Positions 1 through 6,400 are shown, counted from the first letter of the stretch. The stretch: DNA of 7,637 nucleotides from an uncultured Campylobacter sp. (GCF_937997465.1 NZ_CALKTQ010000306.1:1-7637), one strand, 5' to 3'. The notes: generated by a model from the sequence alone, not told the origin. A program made the numbers and translations.

Positions 1-234
1 AACCACCAAGATACGCCGCTTTACGAGGCTAAAACTCTGCTGGCGCAAACACACGAAAAAACTATGCGGCTTGCGACAAATTTTAGCGACGAGGAGCTTT
101 TTGCGCGCGGATATTTTAACTTCACGGGCAACCTAAACCTCGCCGCCTACATTACCGGCAGCACCTCATCACACTACGACTGGGCGATAAAAAAGATAAG
201 AAAGCACAAAAGAAGTCTAAAAACTAGCTTGTGA
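1..234 (+). CDS. ClbS/DfsB-family four-helix-bundle protein, C-terminal part
   Basis: The frame is open from the first base of the window to TGA at 232-234, giving 77 residues of a protein whose start lies upstream. The segment FNFTGNLNLAAYITGSTSSH followed by YDWAIKKIRKHK matches the characteristic C-terminal helix of the ClbS/DfsB (formerly DUF1706) family, where a TSSHYDWA-K-I-KH signature closes the four-helix bundle. The family is named for ClbS, which protects colibactin producers by hydrolysing the toxin's cyclopropane warhead; most members in other bacteria are uncharacterised, so that activity should not be assumed here. No signal peptide can be judged. The stop is followed by a 126-base spacer before the next gene, so the two need not be cotranscribed. 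The family call rests on the last ~45 residues only. Confidence 0.72.
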   Translation, partial: NHQDTPLYEAKTLLAQTHEKTMRLATNFSDEELFARGYFNFTGNLNLAAYITGSTSSHYDWAIKKIRKHKRSLKTSL

Positions 235-350
235 TCTGCCGCTTTACTAGTCAAATTTAGGCAGGCAAATTCGCCAAATTCGGTCGCCCATCGCTTTAAA
301 TGCGTCTTAACATTAAGCTAAATTTAGCTAGATTTAGACTTTTAAATTTC

Positions 351-355
351 AGGAG
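351..355 (+). promoter_or_regulatory. Ribosome binding site of the lipoprotein gene
   Basis: AGGAG lies five bases upstream of ATG 361. It shows that translation of this locus starts at 361 with the signal peptide. The internal ATG at 465 has no comparable site. Confidence 0.75.
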
Positions 356-360
356 AACGA

Positions 361-468
361 ATGAAAATAAAATCTTCTCTCATAGCTACCGTTTTGGCGC
401 TAACAGGATGCGGCGATAACAACATCGATATCGTCAAAAACTACACGCTACCGATAAAAAATCAATGA
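361..468 (+). pseudogene. Lipoprotein gene, 5' part carrying the signal peptide (frame broken after residue 35)
   Basis: The ATG at 361 has a good Shine-Dalgarno AGGAG. It encodes 35 residues: a basic start (MKIK), a short hydrophobic stretch and a lipobox LTGC with the modifiable Cys at residue 17, followed by GDNNIDIVKNYTLPIKNQ and TGA at 466-468. This is a type II (lipoprotein) signal with only 18 mature residues, too short for a normal lipoprotein. The stop overlaps the ATG at 465 in the sequence ATGA, and the next frame continues directly into a 216-residue body. The break is at a run of six A (456-461). With one more A the reading would be ...TLPIKKSMTIG..., one continuous lipoprotein of about 251 residues. 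I read this as the 5' half of a single gene; whether the break is real, phase-variable or a sequencing error cannot be told from one sequence. Confidence 0.7.
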
Positions 469-1115
469 CGATAGGCGCCGCCGTTGACGGCTACGAGGGC
501 TGCCAAAAGGTAAAATGGGAAGACGTTAGCGGAAACGATCTAAAACTGGTCAAGGCAACTTGCGAGGTTAGTAGCGACGTGCTCAAGGCGGAATTTGACA
601 AACAAAACGCTCGCTACGAAGAGGCCGTGCAAAAAGCCAAAGACGACGCGCAAAAAAGCCTAGAAAGGACGCTAGAGCGGATAATGAATAACTACAACGA
701 ACTAAAAACCGAAGGCAACAGCGACGCAAACAAAGAGGAGATGCTGGCGCTGGCGAATAAATTTTGCAAATACGACGAAGAAAAAGCAAAGAAAAGTAGC
801 TTCAGCGCGCCCGTAAACTGCGATAACGATGCGATCGCGGACGAGCTCGTAAACAAATACAAACTAAACGGCAAGGCCTTCTTATTTAGCACCTTCGTAA
901 GCCAGTTTCAATGGGCTGCACTCGACTCGCAACGCCCGCCAAAGCCGATATTTTTCGGAGATATGCCAAAACAGATAAACTCGCGCTCGTATGAGCTCAA
1001 ATTTATCATCAACACCGATAAAACCGTCGATATCGACCGCAAAGCCGTGATGATAGAGGACGGCGAACGCAAGGAGATCGGCAGCGGCATACTCGGTAAA
1101 TTTTACGACAGATAA
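465..1115 (+). CDS. Lipoprotein body, in the -1 frame relative to its signal peptide (function unknown)
   Basis: This open frame of 216 residues has no ribosome binding site of its own; its nominal ATG overlaps the stop of the signal-peptide frame (ATGA). Residues 2-33 (TIGAAVDGYEGC, VKW, KATC) look like the small domain found near the N-terminus of many proteobacterial lipoproteins, just after a VKNxTL segment, and here that VKNYTL sits in the upstream frame. That supports one split gene. Residues ~38-83 are highly charged and Ala/Lys/Glu-rich, probably a long helix or coiled coil. Four Cys (13, 33, 101, 119) could form two disulfides in the periplasm. The C-terminal ~70 residues look globular (IFFGDMPKQI, SYELKFIINTDKTVDI). 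No membrane segment is present. Without the signal peptide this body would stay in the cytoplasm, unless the frames are joined. I do not recognise a specific function. Confidence 0.7.
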   Translation: MTIGAAVDGYEGCQKVKWEDVSGNDLKLVKATCEVSSDVLKAEFDKQNARYEEAVQKAKDDAQKSLERTLERIMNNYNELKTEGNSDANKEEMLALANKFCKYDEEKAKKSSFSAPVNCDNDAIADELVNKYKLNGKAFLFSTFVSQFQWAALDSQRPPKPIFFGDMPKQINSRSYELKFIINTDKTVDIDRKAVMIEDGERKEIGSGILGKFYDR

Positions 1116-1128
1116 GGTTTCGTTTATA

Positions 1129-1180
1129 GCTTGCTAGGGCAAATGATTTGCTCTTGCAAGCTTAAATTTGCTTTTATTTT
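1129..1180 (+). terminator. Rho-independent terminator of the lipoprotein locus
   Basis: GCTTGC (1129-1134) pairs with GCAAGC (1156-1161). Inside it, after one T-T mismatch, AGGGCAAA (1136-1143) pairs with TTTGCTCT (1147-1154) with one G-U pair and a TGA loop. That makes about 14 base pairs. The tail is T-rich but interrupted (TTAAATTTGCTTTTATTTT). It lies 13 bases after the stop at 1115. Confidence 0.7.
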
Positions 1181-1380
1181 CGGCCGATCCATACAAAGCG
1201 CGAAAGTAAATTTAGATCGCTACGGACAAATTTCAGCCTTTAAATCCACGCTATTTTTTCAAATCTCGTTTTATCAAATTTAACGGTTCTTGATTTTATC
1301 TTTTAAATTTAAGTGCAAATTTGCCCAAAAAGATCAAATTTATGCCGATTTTACGAAGCTAAATTTGCGACGATAACACA

Positions 1381-1420
1381 AAATAAAAAGAAGTAGCGGA
1401 CGCGTCAAATTTGCGTCCGC
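1381..1420 (-). terminator. Rho-independent terminator of the porin gene
   Basis: GCGGACGC (1396-1403) and GCGTCCGC (1413-1420) form a perfect eight-pair GC-rich stem with a nine-base loop. Read on the minus strand the stem is followed by TACTTCTTTTTATTTT. It lies 11 bases beyond the porin stop codon. Confidence 0.85.
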
Positions 1421-1431
1421 GTGGCTAAAAG

Positions 1432-2766
1432 CTAGTTTAGAAGGTTAAATTTATATCCGAGCTGCAGCCAAAGCTCGTTGTTATCGGTCTTTCTAACGGC
1501 TCCTCTGGTATCAAAGTTCTTTCTCTCAAGAGCCGTATACGTGACGCTTGCGCTTAGCCCCTTGACCCACGGCATATCGTAGTTAGCCTGAGCCGCCCAG
1601 CCCTTGACGTTCATATGCGTGTTAGCCGCGGTCGGACCGGCATTACGGTGAGGGGCGTCTTGTTTGCCTTTTACTAGATGCAGTTTTGCTTTTAGGCCTT
1701 CGGCACCCACTTCTTTAAAGTCGTACTCAAACAAAAGTTTATGCGTATTCATGCCCGCATATCCTGTAAACACGAAAGGTCCGCGGATAGGAAGCAGCGT
1801 GTATGAGCCAGGGCCGTTACCTAGACCAAACGCCAAAGCGTCGTTGTCTCCGACGGTCGTATAGGCATAAGAGGCGCTAAAGCCCACAAAATCATAAATG
1901 CCCGCTCTTAGACCGATCATATTTCCGTCGTAGTTTAGATCTTCTAAGCCTCTTGTAGTGCGAGAACCCTTATACATCGCGTCAAATCCGAGTTTAAAGT
2001 CGCCGACGGGTACTTTGTAGTTAGCCTCGGCTAGGTAAAAGTTGATGTCGCCCTGCAAAGCGCCGCGCCTAAGATCGGTCACTCTAGCGTATGCGCCGGT
2101 TAGTTTTAGATTCGGTATGCCTTGGTTGATGACCGCGCCGGTAAAGATGTTATCAAACTCGTGAGCCACGGGTCCCATGCCGCCGACGACGACTCTATCT
2201 TTAAAGTGCGGAGCGCGCCCCTCTTTGCCGCCGGTTACGACGGCGCTTCTGCCTTGAAATTTATAATACCAGCCGCCGATCAAGGTGGTGTTTGGGATGT
2301 CTTTATTTACAATCGTTAGACCCTCAAACGCCTCTTTAAACGCGCGAGTCGGGTTGCCCGCTACTAGCGGAGTGTTTACGTATTGACGGCCGAATTTTAT
2401 ATCGGTCTGCCCTATACCGTAGCCCAGATACGCTTCAGACATTACCGCGCCCTGAGTTCTCCACTCTTTATCGTACAAGGTGCCGCTTTTTCTCATGCTG
2501 TTAAACGGCAAGAAGTTGCCCTGCCCCGTAACGCCGAGCCTAAAGCCGTAAAACGGATCGGTCACGTATCCAAGCTCAAGCTGTATAGACGTCAGCTGCT
2601 CGTCGTGTATCGGCGCGCGCTCGTCTTTTTGATCCACATATGTAGCCTGGATCTTGCCTGCTAGTTTTCCTTTAGTAAACGCCTCCCCAAAGGTATCGGC
2701 TGCGTTTGCGGCGCCTAAAAAGCCAAGCGCCAAAACGGCGGCCAAACTTAGTTTTGCTAGTTTCAT
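1432..2766 (-). CDS. Opr-type outer-membrane porin
   Basis: This gene encodes 444 residues. The frame extends upstream to 2823, but ATG 2766 is the true start: AAGGAG lies five bases before it, and it begins a clean Sec signal peptide MKLAKLSLAAVLALGFLGAA with cleavage after ANA (residue 22). The mature protein alternates polar and aromatic/hydrophobic residues as a beta-barrel does. It carries OprD/Opr-like segments: GYVTDPFYGFRLGVTGQG near residue 70, AYLGYGIGQTDIKFGRQYVN followed by TPLVAGNPTR near 120, and AFEGLTIVNKDIPNTTLIGG. Opr-family porins of Campylobacter are outer-membrane channels for small solutes; the substrate cannot be read from sequence. The last strand (ELWLQLGYKF) is followed by NLLN, so the barrel signal Phe is not terminal. 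The gene has its own promoter and a strong terminator, and is probably transcribed alone and highly. Confidence 0.87.
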   Translation of the reverse strand: MKLAKLSLAAVLALGFLGAANAADTFGEAFTKGKLAGKIQATYVDQKDERAPIHDEQLTSIQLELGYVTDPFYGFRLGVTGQGNFLPFNSMRKSGTLYDKEWRTQGAVMSEAYLGYGIGQTDIKFGRQYVNTPLVAGNPTRAFKEAFEGLTIVNKDIPNTTLIGGWYYKFQGRSAVVTGGKEGRAPHFKDRVVVGGMGPVAHEFDNIFTGAVINQGIPNLKLTGAYARVTDLRRGALQGDINFYLAEANYKVPVGDFKLGFDAMYKGSRTTRGLEDLNYDGNMIGLRAGIYDFVGFSASYAYTTVGDNDALAFGLGNGPGSYTLLPIRGPFVFTGYAGMNTHKLLFEYDFKEVGAEGLKAKLHLVKGKQDAPHRNAGPTAANTHMNVKGWAAQANYDMPWVKGLSASVTYTALERKNFDTRGAVRKTDNNELWLQLGYKFNLLN

Positions 2767-2771
2767 AAAAA

Positions 2772-2777
2772 CTCCTT
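2772..2777 (-). promoter_or_regulatory. Ribosome binding site fixing the porin start
   Basis: AAGGAG on the minus strand, five bases before ATG 2766. It rules out the longer frame starting at 2823, whose extra 19 residues would precede a perfectly normal signal peptide and fall in the mRNA leader. Confidence 0.85.
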
Positions 2778-2798
2778 GGTTAAATTTAGCAAATTTAC

Positions 2799-2821
2799 GT
2801 TCCGCAAATTTAATGCAGAAC
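2799..2821 (-). promoter_or_regulatory. Hairpin in the porin mRNA leader
   Basis: On the minus strand GTTCTGCA pairs with TGCGGAAC (eight pairs, one of them G-U) around a seven-base loop TTAAATT. It lies between the predicted transcription start (about 2835) and the ribosome binding site at 2772-2777, close to the 5' end of the mRNA. A stability element or a regulatory structure is possible; no known riboswitch is recognised. Confidence 0.5.
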
Positions 2822-2841
2822 ATTAATTTTTATATTTAAGG

Positions 2842-2850
2842 ATTATAGCA
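2842..2850 (-). promoter_or_regulatory. Extended -10 promoter of the porin gene
   Basis: TGCTATAAT on the minus strand is a perfect extended -10 (TGnTATAAT). The upstream sequence is T-rich with no recognisable -35, as is usual for sigma-70 promoters in Campylobacter. Transcription would start near 2835, giving a leader of about 70 bases. Confidence 0.7.
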
Positions 2851-2917
2851 CAGAAAATAATAAAATTCGTGTTAGATTTGTGATATTTACTAAAAATATC
2901 GCCAAATTTAGGCAAAT

Positions 2918-3958
2918 TTACACGACCGAACGCTCTTTAAGCAATGTATAAAGCTTAATAGTAGAGATAAAAAAAGTCACGATCGCAGGCCCCAAGATAA
3001 GCCCCCAAAAGCCAAACGTCGAAATACCTGCTATCATCGAGAAAAACAGCAGTAGTTCGTTGATCTTGGTTGGGATTTTTACAAGCTTGTCGTTGATAAA
3101 TTTAATCACGATCGGCTTTAAAAACGTATCTGCGACGATAGATATCACGACGATGGTATAGACGGCGATGACGATAGCGGCCGCGGTGTTGCCGTTAGCA
3201 AACTCGTAAAGGCTAATGGGCCCCCAAGCAAGCAAGCCGCCAACGACTGGCACAAGCGAGGTAAAGGCAAAGAGTATGCCCATCAAAAAGCCGTTGTAGC
3301 CGTATGAAATCGTGATGATAGCAAAAAGGCAGCCCTGCAAAATCGCGTTTAAAACGATAGAATAAAGTACGACGCTCATGACGTTAGCCACTTCGCTGAG
3401 GATAAACTCGCTCTCGCTCTCCTTCATCGGAAGCGCGCTTTTTAGGTAGCCCACAAGCTCGCTACCGTAAAGCACCGCAAAAAAGAAAAACACGAGGATA
3501 AAAATCATGTCGAAAAGAAAGTTCACGCTTGATTTGCCGATACCGCCAAGACTAGAAAGCACGTTGGTGGAAATAGCTTTAACATCGATATCGGCGATAA
3601 TCTCTTTGATTTTGGGCTCTAGAAATTTGATCGGTTCGGGCAGCTGAAAATTCCCGCTTTGAAAATAATTTAGCGTGTTTGTTATGTAGCCGGTGTTAAA
3701 GCTTGCCGCATGTTTAGCTAGCTCGATCACGGCGTACAAAAGCGGCGCGATAAACAGCGAAAACAGCGCTAGCGTCGTAAGAGCCGCCGAGAGCGTCCTT
3801 TTGCCCTTGGTTAGCTGTAAAAATTTGACGTTTACGTTTGAGGTGGCGACGGCTAGCAAGGCGGCGATAAAGATATTTAGCAAAAACGGCTTAAAAAGGT
3901 ACACGACTAGCGCCAGCGCGCAAAGAGCGAAGATGCCAAAAAACACTCGATTATTCAT
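2918..3958 (-). CDS. AI-2E family transporter (PerM/AmaA-like membrane protein)
   Basis: The 346-residue product is the usual length for the AI-2E transporter family (PF01594). Hydrophobic segments lie near residues 5-21, 24-40, 58-80, 146-168, 198-219, 224-250, 257-278 and 305-335, with a soluble stretch at about 85-145. Family hallmarks are visible in the C-terminal half: SLVPVVGGLLAWGP (235-247), DTFLKPIVIKF (277-287), KIPTKINELLLFFSMIAGI (294-312) and FGFWGLILGPAIV (315-327). Members have been linked to export of autoinducer-2 or to sodium/proton antiport; the substrate here is unknown. Start ATG 3958 has AAAGGA five bases upstream. The gene follows ruvB on the same strand after 265 bases. 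In C. jejuni, as I recall, the homologue amaA also sits next to ruvB. The spacer contains a promoter, so independent transcription is likely. No clear hairpin terminator follows the stop. Confidence 0.9.
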   Translation of the reverse strand: MNNRVFFGIFALCALALVVYLFKPFLLNIFIAALLAVATSNVNVKFLQLTKGKRTLSAALTTLALFSLFIAPLLYAVIELAKHAASFNTGYITNTLNYFQSGNFQLPEPIKFLEPKIKEIIADIDVKAISTNVLSSLGGIGKSSVNFLFDMIFILVFFFFAVLYGSELVGYLKSALPMKESESEFILSEVANVMSVVLYSIVLNAILQGCLFAIITISYGYNGFLMGILFAFTSLVPVVGGLLAWGPISLYEFANGNTAAAIVIAVYTIVVISIVADTFLKPIVIKFINDKLVKIPTKINELLLFFSMIAGISTFGFWGLILGPAIVTFFISTIKLYTLLKERSVV

Positions 3959-3979
3959 TTTTTTCCTTTTGAGGGGCTT

Positions 3980-3988
3980 ATTATATCA
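3980..3988 (-). promoter_or_regulatory. Extended -10 promoter of the AI-2E transporter gene
   Basis: TGATATAAT on the minus strand matches TGnTATAAT exactly. The start of transcription would be near 3973, only about 15 bases before ATG 3958, leaving just room for the ribosome binding site (AAAGGA, 3969-3964). No good -35 is visible. It implies the gene does not depend only on read-through from ruvB. Confidence 0.6.
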
Positions 3989-4116
3989 GATTTTGCGGGG
4001 TTTTGCGGACGGGCGGCGCTTGGGCACGGTAGTCTTATGGCGGCTGATAAATTTGACGAGAAATTTGAGCGTGTTAAATTCCTGTGTACTTTTAAATCGA
4101 ACATATAACGAATGCG

Positions 4117-4128
4117 GTCAAATTTGAC
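4117..4128. repeat. Palindrome GTCAAATTTGAC, first copy
   Basis: A perfect 12-base palindrome in the ruvB-transporter gap. The same 12 bases recur at 6440-6451. It belongs to the family of CAAATTTG-type words that crowd the spacers of this window; a specific function is not shown. Confidence 0.45.
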
Positions 4129-4223
4129 GGCTGACTAACCAGATGGCAGCAAATTTAAAAGCTCAAATTTTGCTTGGATAAAATTTAGCAAAAGGCGACC
4201 GACTTAAAAAAGCCGAATCCACC

Positions 4224-5243
4224 TCACTCCTCAAACAATCCCTTTTGCGTATCCCCATCAAATTTGAGCTTAAACACCTCGTAGGCTTTGGCGCTAGCCA
4301 GCCTGCCTTTGGCGGTGCGCTCTATGTAGCCGTTAGCGAGCAGATAGGGCTCGATCACATCCTCGACCGTGCCCTCGTCCTCGCTTAGAGCCGCCGCGAT
4401 CGTGCTTAGACCCATCGGACGGCGTTTGGCGGCGAGCAGGATTTCTAGGTACTTGATATCCATCTCGTCAAAGCCGATGTCGTTTACGCCAAGCGCGTCC
4501 AGAGCCTCTTTGGCGCGGGGTTGCGAGATGACGGCTTCGTCGTTTACCTCAGCAAAATCTCGTATGCGCTTTAGTAGCCGCAGCGCGATCCTAGGCGTGG
4601 CGCGCGAGCGAGCGGCGACCTCGAGAGCTGCGGCTTTTTCGCACTCTTTGCCGAGCTTTACCGAGGCGATCTGCACGATACGAGCCAGCTCCTCTCTGGT
4701 ATAAAACTGCAACCTAAAATCCATGCCAAATCTATCTCGCAGGGGTGCCGAAATCATGCCCGCGCGCGTCGTAGCGCCGATGAGCGTAAATTTAGGCAGG
4801 TCGATCTTGATGGTTTGCGCCGCAGGTCCCGAGCCTATAATGATATCCAGGCGAAAGTCCTCCATCGCAGGATACAGCACCTCCTCGATCGCGGGGCTGA
4901 GGCGATGTATCTCGTCGATAAATAGCACGTCGCCCTCTTGCAAATTTGTCAGCACCGCCGCTAGATCGCCGCTTTTTTCTATCATGGGTGCGGCCGTCAT
5001 CTTGATACTCACACCCATTTCGTTTGCGATGATGTGCGCCAGCGTCGTCTTGCCAAGGCCCGGCGGCCCATAGAAAAGCACGTGATCTAGGCACTCGCCG
5101 CGCTTTTTAGCGGCCTTTATAAATATGCCTAAATTTTGCTTTATCTTTTCCTGTCCGATGTAGTCCTCAAAGCGCGTTGGGCGTAGCGACACCTCAAAAT
5201 CGTTCTCGAAGCTTATTTTTTCTATTTCGACTATTCTATCCAT
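4224..5243 (-). CDS. ruvB: Holliday junction branch migration DNA helicase RuvB
   Basis: RuvB is the hexameric AAA+ motor that, loaded by RuvA, drives branch migration of Holliday junctions in recombination and repair, before RuvC cleavage. The 339-residue product shows the whole set of family motifs: SLRPTRFEDYIGQEKIKQNL at the N-terminus, Walker A GPPGLGKTT (59-67), Walker B FIDEIHR (108-114), sensor 1 GATTRAG (156-162), the arginine-finger region APLRDRFG (166-173), ATPRIALRLLKR in the lid, and the C-terminal winged helix with RRPMGLSTIAAAL and ANGYIERTAKGR. Length is normal and nothing is missing. ATG 5243 gives the usual Campylobacter MDRIVEIEK start, though its ribosome binding site is weak (TAGAG about ten bases away). 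It stands 257 bases downstream of the Sel1-like gene. ruvA and ruvC are not in the window. Confidence 0.98.
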   Translation of the reverse strand: MDRIVEIEKISFENDFEVSLRPTRFEDYIGQEKIKQNLGIFIKAAKKRGECLDHVLFYGPPGLGKTTLAHIIANEMGVSIKMTAAPMIEKSGDLAAVLTNLQEGDVLFIDEIHRLSPAIEEVLYPAMEDFRLDIIIGSGPAAQTIKIDLPKFTLIGATTRAGMISAPLRDRFGMDFRLQFYTREELARIVQIASVKLGKECEKAAALEVAARSRATPRIALRLLKRIRDFAEVNDEAVISQPRAKEALDALGVNDIGFDEMDIKYLEILLAAKRRPMGLSTIAAALSEDEGTVEDVIEPYLLANGYIERTAKGRLASAKAYEVFKLKFDGDTQKGLFEE

Positions 5244-5360
5244 TTTTTCGGCTCTATTTTTCGTAAATTTGCCGCATTTTACAAAATTTTGGGTAAGTTT
5301 TGGCTTTGGGCTCGCTTGAAACCAGGCTTCGATTTAGGCGCTAAATTTGACGCCGTAAAT

Positions 5361-5372
5361 GATTTTAAAATC
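5361..5372. repeat. Palindrome GATTTTAAAATC upstream of ruvB
   Basis: A perfect 12-base AT-rich palindrome about 120 bases upstream of the ruvB start, in the gap after the Sel1-like gene. It could be an operator, but such AT palindromes arise easily in this composition, and no promoter next to it is convincing. Confidence 0.25.
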
Positions 5373-5456
5373 GTATGAAAGTAAAATTTGTTTTCAAATA
5401 AAAGATAAAATTTATCCGCCTCGCCGAAGCTGATAAATCTCAAAAATCAGATTAAA

Positions 5457-5487
5457 TTTGACGGGAAAATCACCGAGTGTCGTCAAA
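5457..5487 (-). terminator. Possible weak terminator of the Sel1-like gene
   Basis: TTTGACG (5457-5463) and CGTCAAA (5481-5487) are a perfect seven-base inverted repeat with a 17-base loop, itself able to form CAC-TCG-GTG. On the minus strand it lies 13 bases after the stop at 5501 and is followed by TTTAATCTGATTTTTGAG. The loop is large and the T-tract interrupted, so termination would be partial at best. Confidence 0.35.
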
Positions 5488-5500
5488 AATCAGCCCGAGC

Positions 5501-6388
5501 CTAAAACTCCACTATCCTAGCCTTTAAAAGCTTGCAATCACTATCGTTGCCAAATTTACAACCCTCCGCGATAGACTCGAATTTTTCGTAAATTTCGATA
5601 TTTTTCTCGTAGTTTTCAAAGCCCAGAGCCCTGCAGCCGTCGTCGTTGCCGAGCTTGCAAGCGCGCGAATATCCGTCGTACGCGTCATAAACCGCGAACT
5701 CCACGCCCTGTGCGTGCTCGTAAACGTAGCCCAGAGCATAGCAGCCAAGCGCATTTTTCATGTAGCACGAGGTGTCAAACGCCTTGTACGCGCTTGCTAG
5801 ATTGCGCTCTGCGCCCAGCCCCTCATGCATCATTCTGCCGTAGTTATAGCAGCCCGCGCCGTCAAATTTCCTGCACGCTTTGGCGTATAAATTTACAGAT
5901 TTTTTGAGATCGTTTTGCGATTCGTAGATGAGGCCCAGGTTGTTGCAAGCCGCCTCAGAGCCCAGCTCGCAGCCTTTTTCGTAGAGGCGAAATATTTTAT
6001 TTTCATCTTTAGGGCCGAAAATTTCCTTGACGTTTAAAAGCGCTAGGTCAAAGCAGCCCGTGCCGTTTCCCAGCTCGCACGATTTTACAAAGAAAAGCTC
6101 GGCTTTTTCGCTGCTTTTCTGGGCTCCTAGCCCGCTAAAATGCATGCTACCCAGTGCCGCGCAGCTCATCGCGTCGCCCTCCTCGCAAAGCGGCGATAAG
6201 ATCTTAAAAGCCGCGTCATAATCGGCATTTTCGATAGCCTGTCTCGCGGCCTCCTCGCGCTTAGAAAATCGCCTCTCGTTCTGCGTTTGCTCGCTTTGCT
6301 CGCCAAGACTATCGATGCCTAGCCCAAAATTCGGATTTGAAGCCGTTAGCGCACTAAAAAACGTCGCTAAAATCAATAAAATTTTCAA
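5501..6388 (-). CDS. Secreted Sel1-like (Hcp-type) cysteine-paired repeat protein
   Basis: The product has 295 residues from a TTG start. AAGGAG lies six bases upstream of TTG 6388, which opens a Sec signal peptide MKILLILATFFSALTA; the frame continues back to 6430 but those residues are basic and lack a ribosome site. The mature protein has a charged linker (residues ~30-60), then seven Sel1-like helix pairs. Each holds a CX7C pair: Cys 68/76, 104/112, 140/148, 172/180, 208/216, 244/252 and 277/285. All 14 Cys fall in these pairs. Repeat texts such as KSCELGNGTGCFDLAL and RACKLGNDDGCRALGF match the Helicobacter cysteine-rich (Hcp) proteins, where each pair is a disulfide stapling two helices. 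Hcp members are periplasmic or secreted; proposed roles include protein binding and weak beta-lactam binding. The partner here is unknown. The gene lies between panB and ruvB with 196- and 257-base gaps. Confidence 0.88.
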   Translation of the reverse strand: MKILLILATFFSALTASNPNFGLGIDSLGEQSEQTQNERRFSKREEAARQAIENADYDAAFKILSPLCEEGDAMSCAALGSMHFSGLGAQKSSEKAELFFVKSCELGNGTGCFDLALLNVKEIFGPKDENKIFRLYEKGCELGSEAACNNLGLIYESQNDLKKSVNLYAKACRKFDGAGCYNYGRMMHEGLGAERNLASAYKAFDTSCYMKNALGCYALGYVYEHAQGVEFAVYDAYDGYSRACKLGNDDGCRALGFENYEKNIEIYEKFESIAEGCKFGNDSDCKLLKARIVEF

Positions 6389-6394
6389 AACACG

Positions 6395-6400
6395 CTCCTT
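6395..6400 (-). promoter_or_regulatory. Ribosome binding site deciding the TTG start of the Sel1-like gene
   Basis: AAGGAG on the minus strand, spacer CGTGTT, then TTG at 6388-6386. No ATG or GTG in the correct frame is at proper distance, and the TTG opens the signal peptide directly. Confidence 0.8.

Larger units (their letters stand above)
1116..1431. other. Convergent non-coding gap with two facing terminators
   Basis: These 316 bases lie between the ends of the plus-strand lipoprotein locus and the minus-strand porin. They hold one hairpin terminator for each side. The middle (about 1180-1390) has no convincing gene on either strand and is AT-rich, with AAATTT occurring nine times (starts at 1164, 1208, 1228, 1276, 1305, 1317, 1336, 1361 and 1407). 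Confidence 0.8.

Noticed and set aside
236..264. Stem CTGCC/GGCAG after the ClbS-like gene as a terminator
   Set aside because: Only five pairs, a 19-base loop and no T-tract after it.
316..329. Palindrome AGCTAAATTTAGCT upstream of the lipoprotein gene as an operator
   Set aside because: It is a perfect 14-base palindrome, but it belongs to the AAATTT-centred words common in every spacer here, and no convincing promoter lies next to it.
2767..2823. Longer porin frame starting at ATG 2823
   Set aside because: The added 19 residues precede a complete signal peptide that has its own AAGGAG at the right distance, and they fall in the predicted mRNA leader.
2882..2900. Hairpin GATATTT/AAATATC as terminator of the AI-2E gene
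   Set aside because: All-AT stem apart from one pair and no T-run after it on the minus strand.
3693..4127. 144-codon plus-strand frame running from the AI-2E gene into the gap
   Set aside because: Most of it is antisense to the transporter. The remaining part has no ribosome site or recognisable protein features.
4130..4223. Terminator after ruvB
   Set aside because: TTCGGCTTTTTT follows the stop on the minus strand, but no stem of adequate length precedes the T-run.
4369..5094. Open frames of 100-116 codons antisense to or overlapping ruvB
   Set aside because: They are shadows of a complete, strongly conserved gene; their translations are low-complexity Arg/Ser-rich with no family signature or ribosome site.
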